Position numbers and translations under genes: made by a program. The notes beneath the pieces were generated by a model, which ran no database searches, was not told the origin of the DNA, and was given only the letters and a program-made list of their open reading frames with translations. From positions 1 to 27,971 of the forward strand of contig NZ_JALOAA010000028.1 of assembly GCF_023229025.1 (NCBI RefSeq): a stretch of DNA of 27,971 nt, written 5' to 3'. Shown piece after piece: positions 1 to 7,758 of the stretch. Every line of letters starts with the position of its first letter. Position 1 is the stretch's first letter. This DNA is from Sulfurimonas sp. GTDB taxonomy: Bacteria; Campylobacterota; Campylobacteria; Campylobacterales; Sulfurimonadaceae.

Positions 1-882
1 TGGCGTTCTATTTTCACGTTCACCAACTACAAATGTATCACTTAACTCCAAGATTGCATCTTCTAAGCGATCTCTTTTTGCTCTGATTGAAGCTATTTTT
101 TCTTCTATATCTGTAGTTGCAAGCTCAATTGCTTTGCCCATTGCCACAATATATGGAACATTTAAAGTACCAGATCGTCTTCCGCCCATATGTTCACCGC
201 CATGTAAAAGAGGAGTGAGTGGTTGCGAATCTTTGATATATAGTGCGCCTATACCTTTTGGTCCATGGAATTTATGTGCACTTATAGAGAGAAAGTCAAC
301 ATGTATATCCTGCAAATCGATAGGGATTTTACCTACCGCTTGAACACCGTCAGTGTGAAATAAAACACCCTTCTCTTTACATATCTCGCCTATCTCTTTT
401 ATAGGATTTATAACGCCTGTCTCATTTGAAGCCCACATAACGGACACTAGAGCAGTCTTATCCGTAATAAAGCTTTTTACTACATGAGCCTCTACCACAC
501 CTTCGTGATTTACCGGAAGATATGTAACCTTTACGCCCTGCTCTTCAAGAGCTTTACACGCAGAGTAGACGGATGGGTGCTCAACCTCGGTTGTGATAAT
601 ATGGTTCTTATCGCCGTTTACTATATGGTCTAAATAGACCGATTTTAAAACCCAGTTGTTTGATTCGGTTGCACACGATGTAAAGATTATATCATCATTA
701 TCACTTGCATTGAGTGCTTTATAGAGCTGATCCATTGCCTTTGTTAGCGCAGGATGAGAAGCTGTTCCAAATTTATGAAGTGAGTTTGGATTTCCATATA
801 TCTCACTAAAAAACGGTTGCATCTCCTTTACAACTAATGGATCAACCATTGTCGTAGCATTATTATCTAAATAAACTTGCAT
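1..882 (-). CDS. nifS: Cysteine desulfurase, NifS type (3' end outside window)
   Basis: PLP-dependent enzyme that takes sulfur from L-cysteine for iron-sulfur cluster assembly in the cytosol. The first 294 codons are present. The protein opens with MQVYLDNNATT, the class V aminotransferase start of NifS/IscS proteins. The PLP lysine is K204 in SAHKFHGPKG, and the sequence runs to VVGERENRTP at the window edge. The catalytic cysteine, expected near residue 325-330 in this family, lies outside the window. The ATG at 880-882 follows an AAGG (on the minus strand) about seven bases upstream. In Campylobacterota the next gene is usually nifU, which would also lie outside. The NIF-like rather than IscS-like assignment rests on remembered epsilonproteobacterial homologues; membership of the desulfurase family is firm. 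Confidence 0.93.
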   Translation of the reverse strand, partial: MQVYLDNNATTMVDPLVVKEMQPFFSEIYGNPNSLHKFGTASHPALTKAMDQLYKALNASDNDDIIFTSCATESNNWVLKSVYLDHIVNGDKNHIITTEVEHPSVYSACKALEEQGVKVTYLPVNHEGVVEAHVVKSFITDKTALVSVMWASNETGVINPIKEIGEICKEKGVLFHTDGVQAVGKIPIDLQDIHVDFLSISAHKFHGPKGIGALYIKDSQPLTPLLHGGEHMGGRRSGTLNVPYIVAMGKAIELATTDIEEKIASIRAKRDRLEDAILELSDTFVVGERENRTP

Positions 883-915
883 ATTTAACCTTGTTGAATC
901 GAATTATTTTTAATT

Positions 916-932
916 AAGACATTTTTTGTCTT
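916..932. repeat. Small inverted repeat upstream of nifS
   Basis: AAGACA and TGTCTT form a perfect 6-bp inverted repeat around five T residues. It lies about 35 bases upstream of the nifS start in the divergent region between nifS and the unknown gene at 1046. It may be an operator or a leader hairpin. It is short and in AT-rich sequence, so chance is possible. Confidence 0.3.
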
Positions 933-1008
933 GTTTTACTTCTGCTATGATATTAGTTTTGTTATTTGAATAAGCTTAAATGAAGCTGTACTAATTCAAT
1001 ATTTAAGC

Positions 1009-1014
1009 TATAAT
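1009..1014 (+). promoter_or_regulatory. -10 box for the gene at 1046
   Basis: TATAAT in the context gcTATAATtat, with a start of transcription expected near 1021 and an AGGAA ribosome site at 1035-1039. No clear -35 box, which is usual for Campylobacterota sigma-70 promoters. A second, weaker box (TATGAT near 946) lies upstream. Confidence 0.5.
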
Positions 1015-1045
1015 TATACATACTATAACAAATCAGGAATACATC

Positions 1046-1573
1046 ATGTGTAATTTTAACAAATATAATAGCGATACGAAAGCATTAATACATATTTTAG
1101 TGCAAAAATGCTCCAAGAGCGTCGGAGGAGCCAACTCTCTTTTGGGATTAATAGAAGCCATAAAAGAGAAAAAACCCAATGCTTTAATAGATAGTGCCTG
1201 TAAAGTTGACTCCAAAGATCTAAATATAAGATGGAATAAAATAATTTTTAAAGATAAGTTTGATGTTTTAGAAGAGGCTATCGGCTCTCATAAAAGTTTA
1301 GAAGATGAAAGTTTTAATATCTTACAAAACGAAAATCAGAAGAAAAAGAAGAAAATATTAAACATGGTAAAGACTTTAGCACCCATTGAGTTTAAAGTAA
1401 GCGTTAAAAATAGTGATGAACTTACCGGATTTAGCTTTAAAATATTTGATACTATCAAAGAGGATTGTGCAGAGCTAAACCCTCTTTTTGCCGCAATGTT
1501 CTTCTGCTCAACAGAGTATATGAAAAAAGCCCTAAAATATGAAATTTATGACCTAAATACTACTAAAGATTAA
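1046..1573 (+). CDS. Hypothetical protein, 175 aa
   Basis: I do not recognise this protein. The start MCNFNKYNSD has an AGGAA ribosome site and an upstream TATAAT, so it looks genuinely expressed. There is no signal peptide or membrane segment. A lysine-rich stretch (QKKKKKILNMVK) lies near residues 98-109, and the C-terminal third has a small hydrophobic patch (LFAAMFFCS). It stands alone between a divergent nifS and a convergent rsuA. Its last 11 bases overlap the end of rsuA on the other strand. Base composition looks like its neighbours. No function is proposed. Confidence 0.75.
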   Translation: MCNFNKYNSDTKALIHILVQKCSKSVGGANSLLGLIEAIKEKKPNALIDSACKVDSKDLNIRWNKIIFKDKFDVLEEAIGSHKSLEDESFNILQNENQKKKKKILNMVKTLAPIEFKVSVKNSDELTGFSFKIFDTIKEDCAELNPLFAAMFFCSTEYMKKALKYEIYDLNTTKD

Positions 1574-2249
1574 TAACTCTATACTCCGATGGCTCTAAGC
1601 CTTCAACACCATACTCTCCAAAGCGCACTCTATGAAGTGCGACTACCCTGTTTTTTACTGCACCAAACATTCTCTTTACCTGATGGTATCTCCCCTCGCT
1701 AATCTCTAATCTTACAAGAGTTGGATTTATTATCTGCATCTTAGCACTTTTAAGCGGCTTTTTTTCGCCGTTTAACATAAGGTTTCCGCTTGCAAAAATC
1801 TCCGCTTCATCCCCTCTTAAAGGCTCAGCAAGGGTAACTTCATACACTTTTGAAATCTCACTTTTTGGACTTGTGAGCTTATGATTAAGTGCTCCGTCAT
1901 CCGTTAATAAAATCGCTCCGGTAGTATCCGCATCTAATCTGCCTACCGTTGAGATTTTTGGATTTCTTCTTTGCCAACGGGGAGGAAGCAGTGAGTAGAT
2001 AAGCACCCCTGCATCATCATGAGAGCAGACTACACCGCTAGGCTTGTTCATTAAAATAACCAAGCACTCATCATCAAGCCTCTCGCCATCGACCGTTATT
2101 TCGTTGTTATAAGCTTTTTGCCTAACATCAAAAACCCTGACCCCATCTACACATACTAAATTTTTACTCAAAAACTTTTTTGCTTCGCTTCTTGAGCAGT
2201 ATCCTAAACTTGAGAGATGCGCATCCACTCTTTTATAACTCTTTTGCAT
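1563..2249 (-). CDS. rsuA: 16S rRNA pseudouridine synthase, RsuA-like
   Basis: Isomerises a uridine to pseudouridine in rRNA; the RsuA type acts on 16S position 516 (E. coli numbering). An N-terminal S4 RNA-binding domain spans about residues 6-55 (RVDAHLSSLGYCSRSEAKKF). The catalytic motif is GRLDADTTG, with Asp106 as nucleophile, followed by LTDDGALNHKLTSP. The C-terminal EGRYHQVKRMF motif is typical of RsuA. Length 228 aa compares with 231 aa for E. coli RsuA. RluB/RluE paralogues share these motifs, so the exact target uridine is inferred. It is transcribed away from leuC and its 3' end overlaps the convergent unknown gene by 11 bases. Confidence 0.87.
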   Translation of the reverse strand: MQKSYKRVDAHLSSLGYCSRSEAKKFLSKNLVCVDGVRVFDVRQKAYNNEITVDGERLDDECLVILMNKPSGVVCSHDDAGVLIYSLLPPRWQRRNPKISTVGRLDADTTGAILLTDDGALNHKLTSPKSEISKVYEVTLAEPLRGDEAEIFASGNLMLNGEKKPLKSAKMQIINPTLVRLEISEGRYHQVKRMFGAVKNRVVALHRVRFGEYGVEGLEPSEYRVINL

Positions 2250-2290
2250 ACTTTTCTACTTTTTTCTCAATATAGCATTTTTTGGGTTAA

Positions 2291-2296
2291 ATTATA
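2291..2296 (-). promoter_or_regulatory. -10 box for rsuA
   Basis: Reads TATAAT on the minus strand, about 40 bases before the rsuA start. It sits back to back with the leuC -10 box at 2314-2319, so the two divergent promoters overlap. A weaker TATATT at 2269-2274 is an alternative. Confidence 0.4.
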
Positions 2297-2313
2297 TACA
2301 AAACAAAAATGGG

Positions 2314-2319
2314 TATAAT
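2314..2319 (+). promoter_or_regulatory. -10 box for leuC-mobA
   Basis: TATAAT in gggTATAATcgc, followed by an AAAGG ribosome site at 2342-2346 six bases before the leuC ATG. Likely drives leuC and the overlapping mobA. Confidence 0.55.
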
Positions 2320-2352
2320 CGCAAACTTAAATTACATTCTTAAAGGCTTATT

Positions 2353-3612
2353 ATGGCTCAAACTATAACCGAAAAAATATTCTCTGAGCATGTCGGAAAA
2401 AAAGTTTTTGCGGGTGAAATAGTCCGCTCCAGCATAGATATGGTTATCGGAAACGATATAACAACACCAATCTCAATCAGTGCTTTTAATCTAAGCGGTG
2501 CTACAAAACTTGCAAATCCAGATGGATTTTCTATCGTTCTTGACCACTTCATTCCCGCAAAAGATATCGCAAGTGCAAATCAAGCAAGAATCAGTCGCGA
2601 CTTTGCAAAAAAGCATAACCTAAAGAACTTTTTTGATGAAAAAGATATGGGAATCGAACACGCACTTCTACCGGAAAAAGGTCTTATAGTCCCCGGGGAT
2701 GTCATCATCGGTGCAGATAGCCACACATGTACTCACGGCGCACTTGGAGCATTCTCAACCGGTATGGGTTCGACCGACTTAGCTTTTGCCATGATTACTG
2801 GCGGAAACTGGTTTAAAGTTCCTGAATCTATAAAAGTAATCTTAAGCGGAAAACCCGGCAAATATACAACCGGAAAAGATATTATCTTAGAGATTATTCG
2901 CATGATTGGCGTTGACGGTGCACTTTACAAAACTTTGGAGTTTACCGGAAGCACAATTGAGCATTTAAATATGGATGATAGATTTTCAATGTGTAATATG
3001 GCTATAGAAGCGGGTGCAAAAAGCGGAATCGTGGCTTATGATGATGTAACAAAAGAGTTCTTAAGCGATAAAAACTTAGCTCGCAAGCCTAAAATTCACC
3101 ACTCTGATGCAGATGCCTCTTACTGCCAGACTTTAGAGATTGATGTAGCAAATCTTGAGCCTGTTATTGCTTATCCTTTCTTACCTTCAAACGGACACTC
3201 TATAACTCAAGCGGTAAAAGATAACATCAAAATTGATCAAGCTTTCATCGGGAGCTGTACAAATGGAAGATTAGGTGATTTAAAAACTGCTGCAGAGATT
3301 TTAAAGGGTAAAAAAGTTCATGAAGATGTTCGTCTAATTGTAACACCGGGAACTCAAAAAATCTTACAAGAGGCGTATAAACTCGGATATATGGACATTA
3401 TTATAGATGCCGGCGGTGTTGTAAGTAACCCTACATGTGGAGCTTGTCTTGGCGGGTACATGGGGATACTTGGCGATAATGAAGTTGCAGTCTCAACAAC
3501 AAACCGTAACTTTGTCGGACGCATGGGAAGCAGAAGTTCAAAAGTCTATTTGGCAAACTCGGCAGTTGCTGCCATCTCTGCAATCACCGGTTACATAACA
3601 GACCCTAGATAA
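2353..3612 (+). CDS. leuC: 3-isopropylmalate dehydratase large subunit
   Basis: Iron-sulfur isomerase of leucine biosynthesis, converting 2- to 3-isopropylmalate with the small subunit LeuD. The 4Fe-4S cluster ligands are Cys302 in GSCTNGR and Cys362/Cys365 in NPTCGACLGG. The aconitase-type DSHTCTHGALGAF segment lies near residue 120. At 419 aa it belongs to the short archaeal-type LeuC group, which also contains homoaconitases, rather than the roughly 470-aa enterobacterial type. Leucine synthesis is the likely role. No leuD, leuB or leuA is adjacent. The stop codon overlaps the mobA start by one base (TAATG), so the two are probably translationally coupled. Confidence 0.9.
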   Translation: MAQTITEKIFSEHVGKKVFAGEIVRSSIDMVIGNDITTPISISAFNLSGATKLANPDGFSIVLDHFIPAKDIASANQARISRDFAKKHNLKNFFDEKDMGIEHALLPEKGLIVPGDVIIGADSHTCTHGALGAFSTGMGSTDLAFAMITGGNWFKVPESIKVILSGKPGKYTTGKDIILEIIRMIGVDGALYKTLEFTGSTIEHLNMDDRFSMCNMAIEAGAKSGIVAYDDVTKEFLSDKNLARKPKIHHSDADASYCQTLEIDVANLEPVIAYPFLPSNGHSITQAVKDNIKIDQAFIGSCTNGRLGDLKTAAEILKGKKVHEDVRLIVTPGTQKILQEAYKLGYMDIIIDAGGVVSNPTCGACLGGYMGILGDNEVAVSTTNRNFVGRMGSRSSKVYLANSAVAAISAITGYITDPR

Positions 3613-4184
3613 TGTTTGATATACCTTGTGTCATCTTTGCCGGCGGCAAAAGCTCGCGCATGGGAGAGGATAAGTCTCTTCTTCCATTTGCAGGGTTTGA
3701 TACACTTACACAATTTCAACTCTCAAGGCTAAAAAAAATCTTTAAAACCGTATATATCTCATCTAAAGAGAGCTCAAAATTTAACTTTGATGCCGAGTTC
3801 ATAAAAGATATAAAAACAGACTCCATCTATGCTCCTACCGCGGGATTTATCTCTGCCTTTAGAGCCTTAAAACATGAGAAGTTTTTTGTCATTAGCGTTG
3901 ATTCTCCATTTATTACAAAAAAAGAGATAGAAAAAATCATTCAAGCAGATACGCCTGACATAGATGCGACAGTAGCAAAAACTAAAAGCGGCATACAACC
4001 AATGTGCGGGATTTATCACCGCTCTCTTGAAAATAAATTTATCGACATGCAAAAAGAGAATAACCACAAACTAGCAAAGTTGCTTCAAGCATCAGAGACT
4101 ATTTATGTAGAGTTTGAGGATGAAAAACCATTTTTAAATATAAACCACCCTCATGAGTATCAAGAAGCACTGAAACTAATTTAG
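3612..4184 (+). CDS. mobA: Molybdenum cofactor guanylyltransferase
   Basis: Transfers GMP from GTP to molybdopterin, making the dinucleotide cofactor used by periplasmic and membrane molybdoenzymes such as nitrate, formate or polysulfide reductases. The N-terminal nucleotide-binding motif FAGGKSSRMGEDK lies at residues 9-21. The later VDSPFI supplies the metal-binding Asp of the GT-A fold. Length (190 aa) fits MobA. Its ATG overlaps the leuC stop. moaC follows after about 95 bases with its own promoter, so two molybdenum-cofactor genes are neighbours here. The related CMP-transferase MocA is less likely. Confidence 0.88.
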   Translation: MFDIPCVIFAGGKSSRMGEDKSLLPFAGFDTLTQFQLSRLKKIFKTVYISSKESSKFNFDAEFIKDIKTDSIYAPTAGFISAFRALKHEKFFVISVDSPFITKKEIEKIIQADTPDIDATVAKTKSGIQPMCGIYHRSLENKFIDMQKENNHKLAKLLQASETIYVEFEDEKPFLNINHPHEYQEALKLI

Positions 4185-4244
4185 CATATTTTTTTATCCT
4201 TTAGTTGCACTATCTTACATAAAAACAAATCAGTTTTCTTCTGC

Positions 4245-4250
4245 TATAAT
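4245..4250 (+). promoter_or_regulatory. -10 box for moaC
   Basis: TATAAT in ctgcTATAATatt, 30 bases before the moaC ATG. The ribosome site before moaC is weak (AAAGAAA). No -35 box stands out. Confidence 0.55.
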
Positions 4251-4279
4251 ATTAAGAAATAAAGCACAAAGAAATAGTA

Positions 4280-4750
4280 ATGAATTTAACGCATTTGGAT
4301 GAAAACGATAGACCGAAGATGGTAGATGTTTCTGAGAAAAATCAAACAACAAGAGTAGCCGTAGCAAGTGGTATAATAGAGATGAGTCAAGATGCTTATG
4401 ATGCAATAGTGACGCAAAAAACAAAAAAAGGTCCTGTAGTGCAAACCGCAGTTATTGCTGCTATTATGGGGGTTAAAAAGACAAGCGAGCTTATCCCAAT
4501 GTGTCATCCTCTAAATTTAAGTGGAATTAATTGTGACGTAGAGGAGCTAAAAGAGCTTCCGGGATTTAAACTTACCGTTACTGCAAAACTCACAGGCCAG
4601 ACAGGTGTTGAGATGGAGGCACTAACAGGAACAAGCATAGGGCTCTTAACTATTTATGACATGGTAAAAGCGATAGATAAAGCCATGGTTATACGCAATG
4701 TCCAATTAGAGAAAAAATCGGGAGGTAAAAGTGGAGATTATCAACGATAG
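4280..4750 (+). CDS. moaC: Cyclic pyranopterin monophosphate synthase
   Basis: Works with MoaA to convert the GTP-derived intermediate into cyclic pyranopterin monophosphate, the first stable precursor of the molybdenum cofactor. The sequence is nearly canonical: an N-terminal MVDVSEK motif at residues 14-20, GPVVQTAVIAAIMGVKKTSE, the LIPMCHPL motif with His76, and LTIYDMVKAIDK. Asp127 and Lys130 match the catalytic Asp128/Lys131 of the E. coli enzyme. Length 156 aa is standard. The last 20 bases overlap the next gene, which starts at a GTG. It follows mobA, grouping two steps of one pathway. Confidence 0.95.
   Translation: MNLTHLDENDRPKMVDVSEKNQTTRVAVASGIIEMSQDAYDAIVTQKTKKGPVVQTAVIAAIMGVKKTSELIPMCHPLNLSGINCDVEELKELPGFKLTVTAKLTGQTGVEMEALTGTSIGLLTIYDMVKAIDKAMVIRNVQLEKKSGGKSGDYQR
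4721..4725 (+). promoter_or_regulatory. Ribosome binding site fixing the GTG start of the DUF493 gene
   Basis: GGAGG lies five bases before a GTG at 4731, inside the 3' end of moaC. It is among the strongest Shine-Dalgarno sequences in the window and supports the GTG rather than a later start. Confidence 0.7.
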
Positions 4751-5000
4751 AGAAGAGAAACTGGAGCTTACTTATCCGTGCAGTTGGTGCTACAAACTAA
4801 TTGCCGGAGAAAAAGAGGCGCTTGAGCAAGCCATACGAGATGTTATATATGAGAGAGAGCATAAGCTTACTCACTCAAACACCAGCAGAAGCGGGAAATA
4901 TATAAGTATGAACCTAGACATACTTGTACATAATGAAGATGACAGAAATTTCATCTATGAAGCATTAAAAGCTCATCAAAATATAAAAATGGTACTTTAA
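4731..5000 (+). CDS. DUF493 / YbeD-like small protein
   Basis: A small protein of 89 aa similar to the HP0495/YbeD (DUF493) family, which has a ferredoxin-like fold reminiscent of ACT regulatory domains and no settled function. Visible features are LELTYPCSWCYKLIAG near the N-terminus and the family-like end DDRNFIYEALKAHQNIKMVL. The CSWC pair could bind metal, but this is only a suggestion. It starts at a GTG that overlaps the last 20 bases of moaC, so it is probably translated by coupling. The next gene begins 13 bases downstream. The link to molybdenum cofactor synthesis is contextual only. Confidence 0.8.
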   Translation: MEIINDREEKLELTYPCSWCYKLIAGEKEALEQAIRDVIYEREHKLTHSNTSRSGKYISMNLDILVHNEDDRNFIYEALKAHQNIKMVL

Positions 5001-5013
5001 AAAGGAGTCTAAA

Positions 5014-5991
5014 ATGGGTTTACCGGAACTAAAAAACATTCAACTGCAAGAATTAAATCTTCATGAGATGAGGGATTTAACGACAGATATTATAGACAAA
5101 AAGACAAAAAAACTGCGTGATGAGCTTCAAGAACTTCTTGTACAAAAAGAGCTTCTTGAGAAGAGTTTGGAGAGAAAGTCTGCCCAACTTCAAGAAGCAA
5201 AGTATACGATTTTTAACGATATAGAGTCTAAGATAGACAAGGATGACGCCCAGACGCTATCGAAGCTTCATCAAATAAAACTTCAATCAATCGATCTCTT
5301 TGACATACTTAGCGAAACTGTTGAGGGAGCGATAATAACTGCAATAGAGAAGTCAAAAGATTCTGAAGCAAAAGAGTCTATTCAAGAGGTTATAAAGGAG
5401 CTTACATACCAAACAATTAAAGAGGGAACGCTAAACACCATAAGAGTTAGAAAAATTCTCTCTACAATTTTGCACTCAAGCATAGATATAGCAGAAGCTA
5501 CGCCAAATACGTCCGAAGATATTTTAGAAGCCACACTAAAGGGAATGAGAGCAGGACTGCTTGAGTCCATCGACAGATTCAAAAAAAGGTTGGCATATAT
5601 GCCTCTGGAAGCAAAACACATTCTTATTGAAGATTATGACACTATCATGGAGGATTTAAACCAAACTGATACTCTCTTTTTACAAGTTGTTCAAACTCAG
5701 GCAAACGAGAGCGATCCGACCATAAGAAAAATATTACTAGATCTTAACAAAAAGATGCACTATGACCTCGAAGAGCTAATCTACATCTCAAAAGAGGCAG
5801 CTCAGGTCATGAGAGATAGATTCTCTGCGCTTGCAAAAACAGCTGTTAAAAAAGCAGACACTGCACTTAAGTCCGAAACTGCCAAGGAGGCAAAGAGAAT
5901 GGGAATTCAAGCTTGGGGTGTTGCAAAAACAGCACTTGGAAGTGCCATTAAATCTGCAAAAGGCGTAATTGAGCCAAAGGATAAGCAGTAG
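5014..5991 (+). CDS. Hypothetical helical protein, 325 aa
   Basis: I do not recognise a function. The protein looks almost wholly alpha-helical. Residues about 30-75 form a charged coiled coil (KTKKLRDELQELLVQKELLEKSLERKSAQ). The middle has two similar helical units, one around VEGAIITAIEKSKDSEAKESIQ and one around LEATLKGMRAGLLESIDRFKKR. The C-terminus is an alanine/lysine-rich amphipathic tail (AKRMGIQAWGVAKTALGSAI). No signal peptide or membrane span is seen. It resembles proteins I associate with DUF6781, though I am unsure of that label. Start by ATG after AAGGAG at 5002-5007. It is the last gene after moaC-DUF493 and converges on aroC with a 13-base gap. The tail resembles lipid-surface or granule-associated helices, but that is speculation. 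Confidence 0.8.
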   Translation: MGLPELKNIQLQELNLHEMRDLTTDIIDKKTKKLRDELQELLVQKELLEKSLERKSAQLQEAKYTIFNDIESKIDKDDAQTLSKLHQIKLQSIDLFDILSETVEGAIITAIEKSKDSEAKESIQEVIKELTYQTIKEGTLNTIRVRKILSTILHSSIDIAEATPNTSEDILEATLKGMRAGLLESIDRFKKRLAYMPLEAKHILIEDYDTIMEDLNQTDTLFLQVVQTQANESDPTIRKILLDLNKKMHYDLEELIYISKEAAQVMRDRFSALAKTAVKKADTALKSETAKEAKRMGIQAWGVAKTALGSAIKSAKGVIEPKDKQ

Positions 5992-6004
5992 CCCCTATGA
6001 GTTA

Positions 6005-7078
6005 CTATTTATAATATTTAACAACTCTATCCATCTGCGTACCCATATTTAAAAGAAGCATGTCGGCAACAACCAAAGCCGCCATCGCTTCACAGACTAC
6101 CGTTCCTCTTATGGCAACACATGGGTCGTGTCGTCCTTTTAGCGAGAACTCAACCTCTCTGTTTTGTGTCGTAACTGTTTTTTGCTCTTTAAAAATTGAT
6201 GGTGTTGGTTTAAAATATACATTCATAACGATATCTTCGCCGTTACTTATTCCGCCGAGAATTCCGCCAGAGTGATTTGTTACAAAACCCTCTGCTCTAA
6301 TCTCATCATTGTTTTGTGAGCCACTCATCGATGCCGTTAAAACACCATCGCCTATCTCAACTGCTTTAACGGCATTTATGCCCATCATAGCATCTGCTAG
6401 CATTGCGTCTAATTTATAATAAAGCGGCTCTCCAAGACCTTTTGGGGCACCTTTAATCAGTACCCTTGAGACACCGCCTACTGAGTCATGCGCATTTTTT
6501 GCATTAAGTATCGCATCTTTTTGCTCCTGCTCTTTATCTACGTCAAGTGCAAATATTATGCTCTCTTTAGCAGCCTCATAATCAAACCTCTGTGACTTAA
6601 TGCCATCTACCTCACAAATTCCGCTAAAAACTTCAATATCTAACTGCTTTAACATCAGCTTTGCAACGGCACCTGCCGCAACTCTAGCAGCCGTCTCTCT
6701 TGCAGAACTTCTGCCTCCTCCTCGGTAATCTCTTATACCGTATTTATAAAAATATGTAAAATCGGCATGACCGGGGCGAAAAATATCTTTGATATTTGAG
6801 TAATCTTTTGACTTTTGATTTGTATTGCGTATTAACATCGCAATCGGAGTTCCTGTACTTTTACCCTCAAAAACACCGCTTAATATCTCTACCTTGTCAT
6901 CCTCTTTTCTTGCAGTCTCAAACTCGCTTTTTCCAGGTTTTCTACGATTAAGTTCACTCTGAATAAACGCCTCATCTATCTCTAGTCCAGCCGGTACTCC
7001 ATCAAGCAGACACCCGATTGCCACTCCGTGAGACTCTCCAAAAGTGCTAAATCTTAACTTCACTCCAAAACTGTTCAC
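6005..7078 (-). CDS. aroC: Chorismate synthase
   Basis: Last step of the shikimate pathway: trans-elimination of phosphate from EPSP to give chorismate, with reduced FMN. Family motifs are present in order: FGESHGVAIGCLLDGVPAG near residue 13, RPGHADFTYFYKYGIRDYRGGGRSSARETAARVAAGA around 101-137, and the C-terminal GRHDPCVAIRG. Length 357 aa is typical. The start overlaps the rnc stop by four bases (ATGA), so it is translationally coupled as the last gene of the operon. The H. pylori and C. jejuni genomes, as I recall them, have the same rnhA-rnc-aroC order. Confidence 0.97.
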   Translation of the reverse strand: MNSFGVKLRFSTFGESHGVAIGCLLDGVPAGLEIDEAFIQSELNRRKPGKSEFETARKEDDKVEILSGVFEGKSTGTPIAMLIRNTNQKSKDYSNIKDIFRPGHADFTYFYKYGIRDYRGGGRSSARETAARVAAGAVAKLMLKQLDIEVFSGICEVDGIKSQRFDYEAAKESIIFALDVDKEQEQKDAILNAKNAHDSVGGVSRVLIKGAPKGLGEPLYYKLDAMLADAMMGINAVKAVEIGDGVLTASMSGSQNNDEIRAEGFVTNHSGGILGGISNGEDIVMNVYFKPTPSIFKEQKTVTTQNREVEFSLKGRHDPCVAIRGTVVCEAMAALVVADMLLLNMGTQMDRVVKYYK

Positions 7079-7758
7079 TTCTCTTCCTCATTTAAAAGTT
7101 TTACTGCCATCTCTGCAGCTTCTTGTTGGGCAATTTTTTTACTTTTACCTACCGCTCTTGCGTACTCTTTGCTCTCTATGATAACGGCAACTTCAAACTC
7201 TTTCTTATGGTCAGGTCCACGACTAGCAATAACTTTGTATTCAGGAGTCTCTCCAAATCTCGCTTGAGTAAGCTCCTGCAGAGTTGTTTTAAAATCTCTA
7301 AATAGAGTCTCAAGCGATATCTCTATATGATTTTTCTCTATCAAATCAATTGCTATTTTTCTAGCAACCTCTAAGCCTGACTCTAGATAGATTGCACCCA
7401 TAACCGCTTCAAAAGCGTTTGAGAGCAGAGATGCCTTCTCCCTGCCACCATTGTTCTCTTCCGCATTTGATAGAAGTATATATTTACCCAAATCTATAGA
7501 TCTTGCCAACTTCTCAAAACCATCTTCATTTACGAGTGCTGCTCTAATTTTTGAGAGGTTACCCTCATCTGATTTTGGAAATTTAAAAAAGAGATACTCC
7601 CCTACAATCAAATCCAAAACCGCATCACCCAAAAATTCAAGTCGCTCATTATCGTAGGGCTGCTTATAGCTCTTATGTGTCAGCGCTTCGATAATAAGCT
7701 TCTCATTCTTAAACTTATATCCTAAAGTCTCTTCTAAAAGCTCTCTATTTTTACTCAA
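7075..7758 (-). CDS. rnc: Ribonuclease III
   Basis: Double-strand-specific endoribonuclease that processes rRNA precursors and structured mRNAs. The catalytic signature NERLEFLGDAVLDL lies at residues 37-50, with Glu41 and Asp45. The second acidic residue pair includes Glu117 in NAFEAVMGAIYLE, matching E. coli numbering. A double-stranded RNA-binding domain fills the C-terminus from about residue 153, ending in SKKIAQQEAAEMAVKLL. Length 227 aa is standard. It overlaps both neighbours by four bases (rnhA upstream, aroC downstream). Confidence 0.97.
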   Translation of the reverse strand: MSKNRELLEETLGYKFKNEKLIIEALTHKSYKQPYDNERLEFLGDAVLDLIVGEYLFFKFPKSDEGNLSKIRAALVNEDGFEKLARSIDLGKYILLSNAEENNGGREKASLLSNAFEAVMGAIYLESGLEVARKIAIDLIEKNHIEISLETLFRDFKTTLQELTQARFGETPEYKVIASRGPDHKKEFEVAVIIESKEYARAVGKSKKIAQQEAAEMAVKLLNEEEK

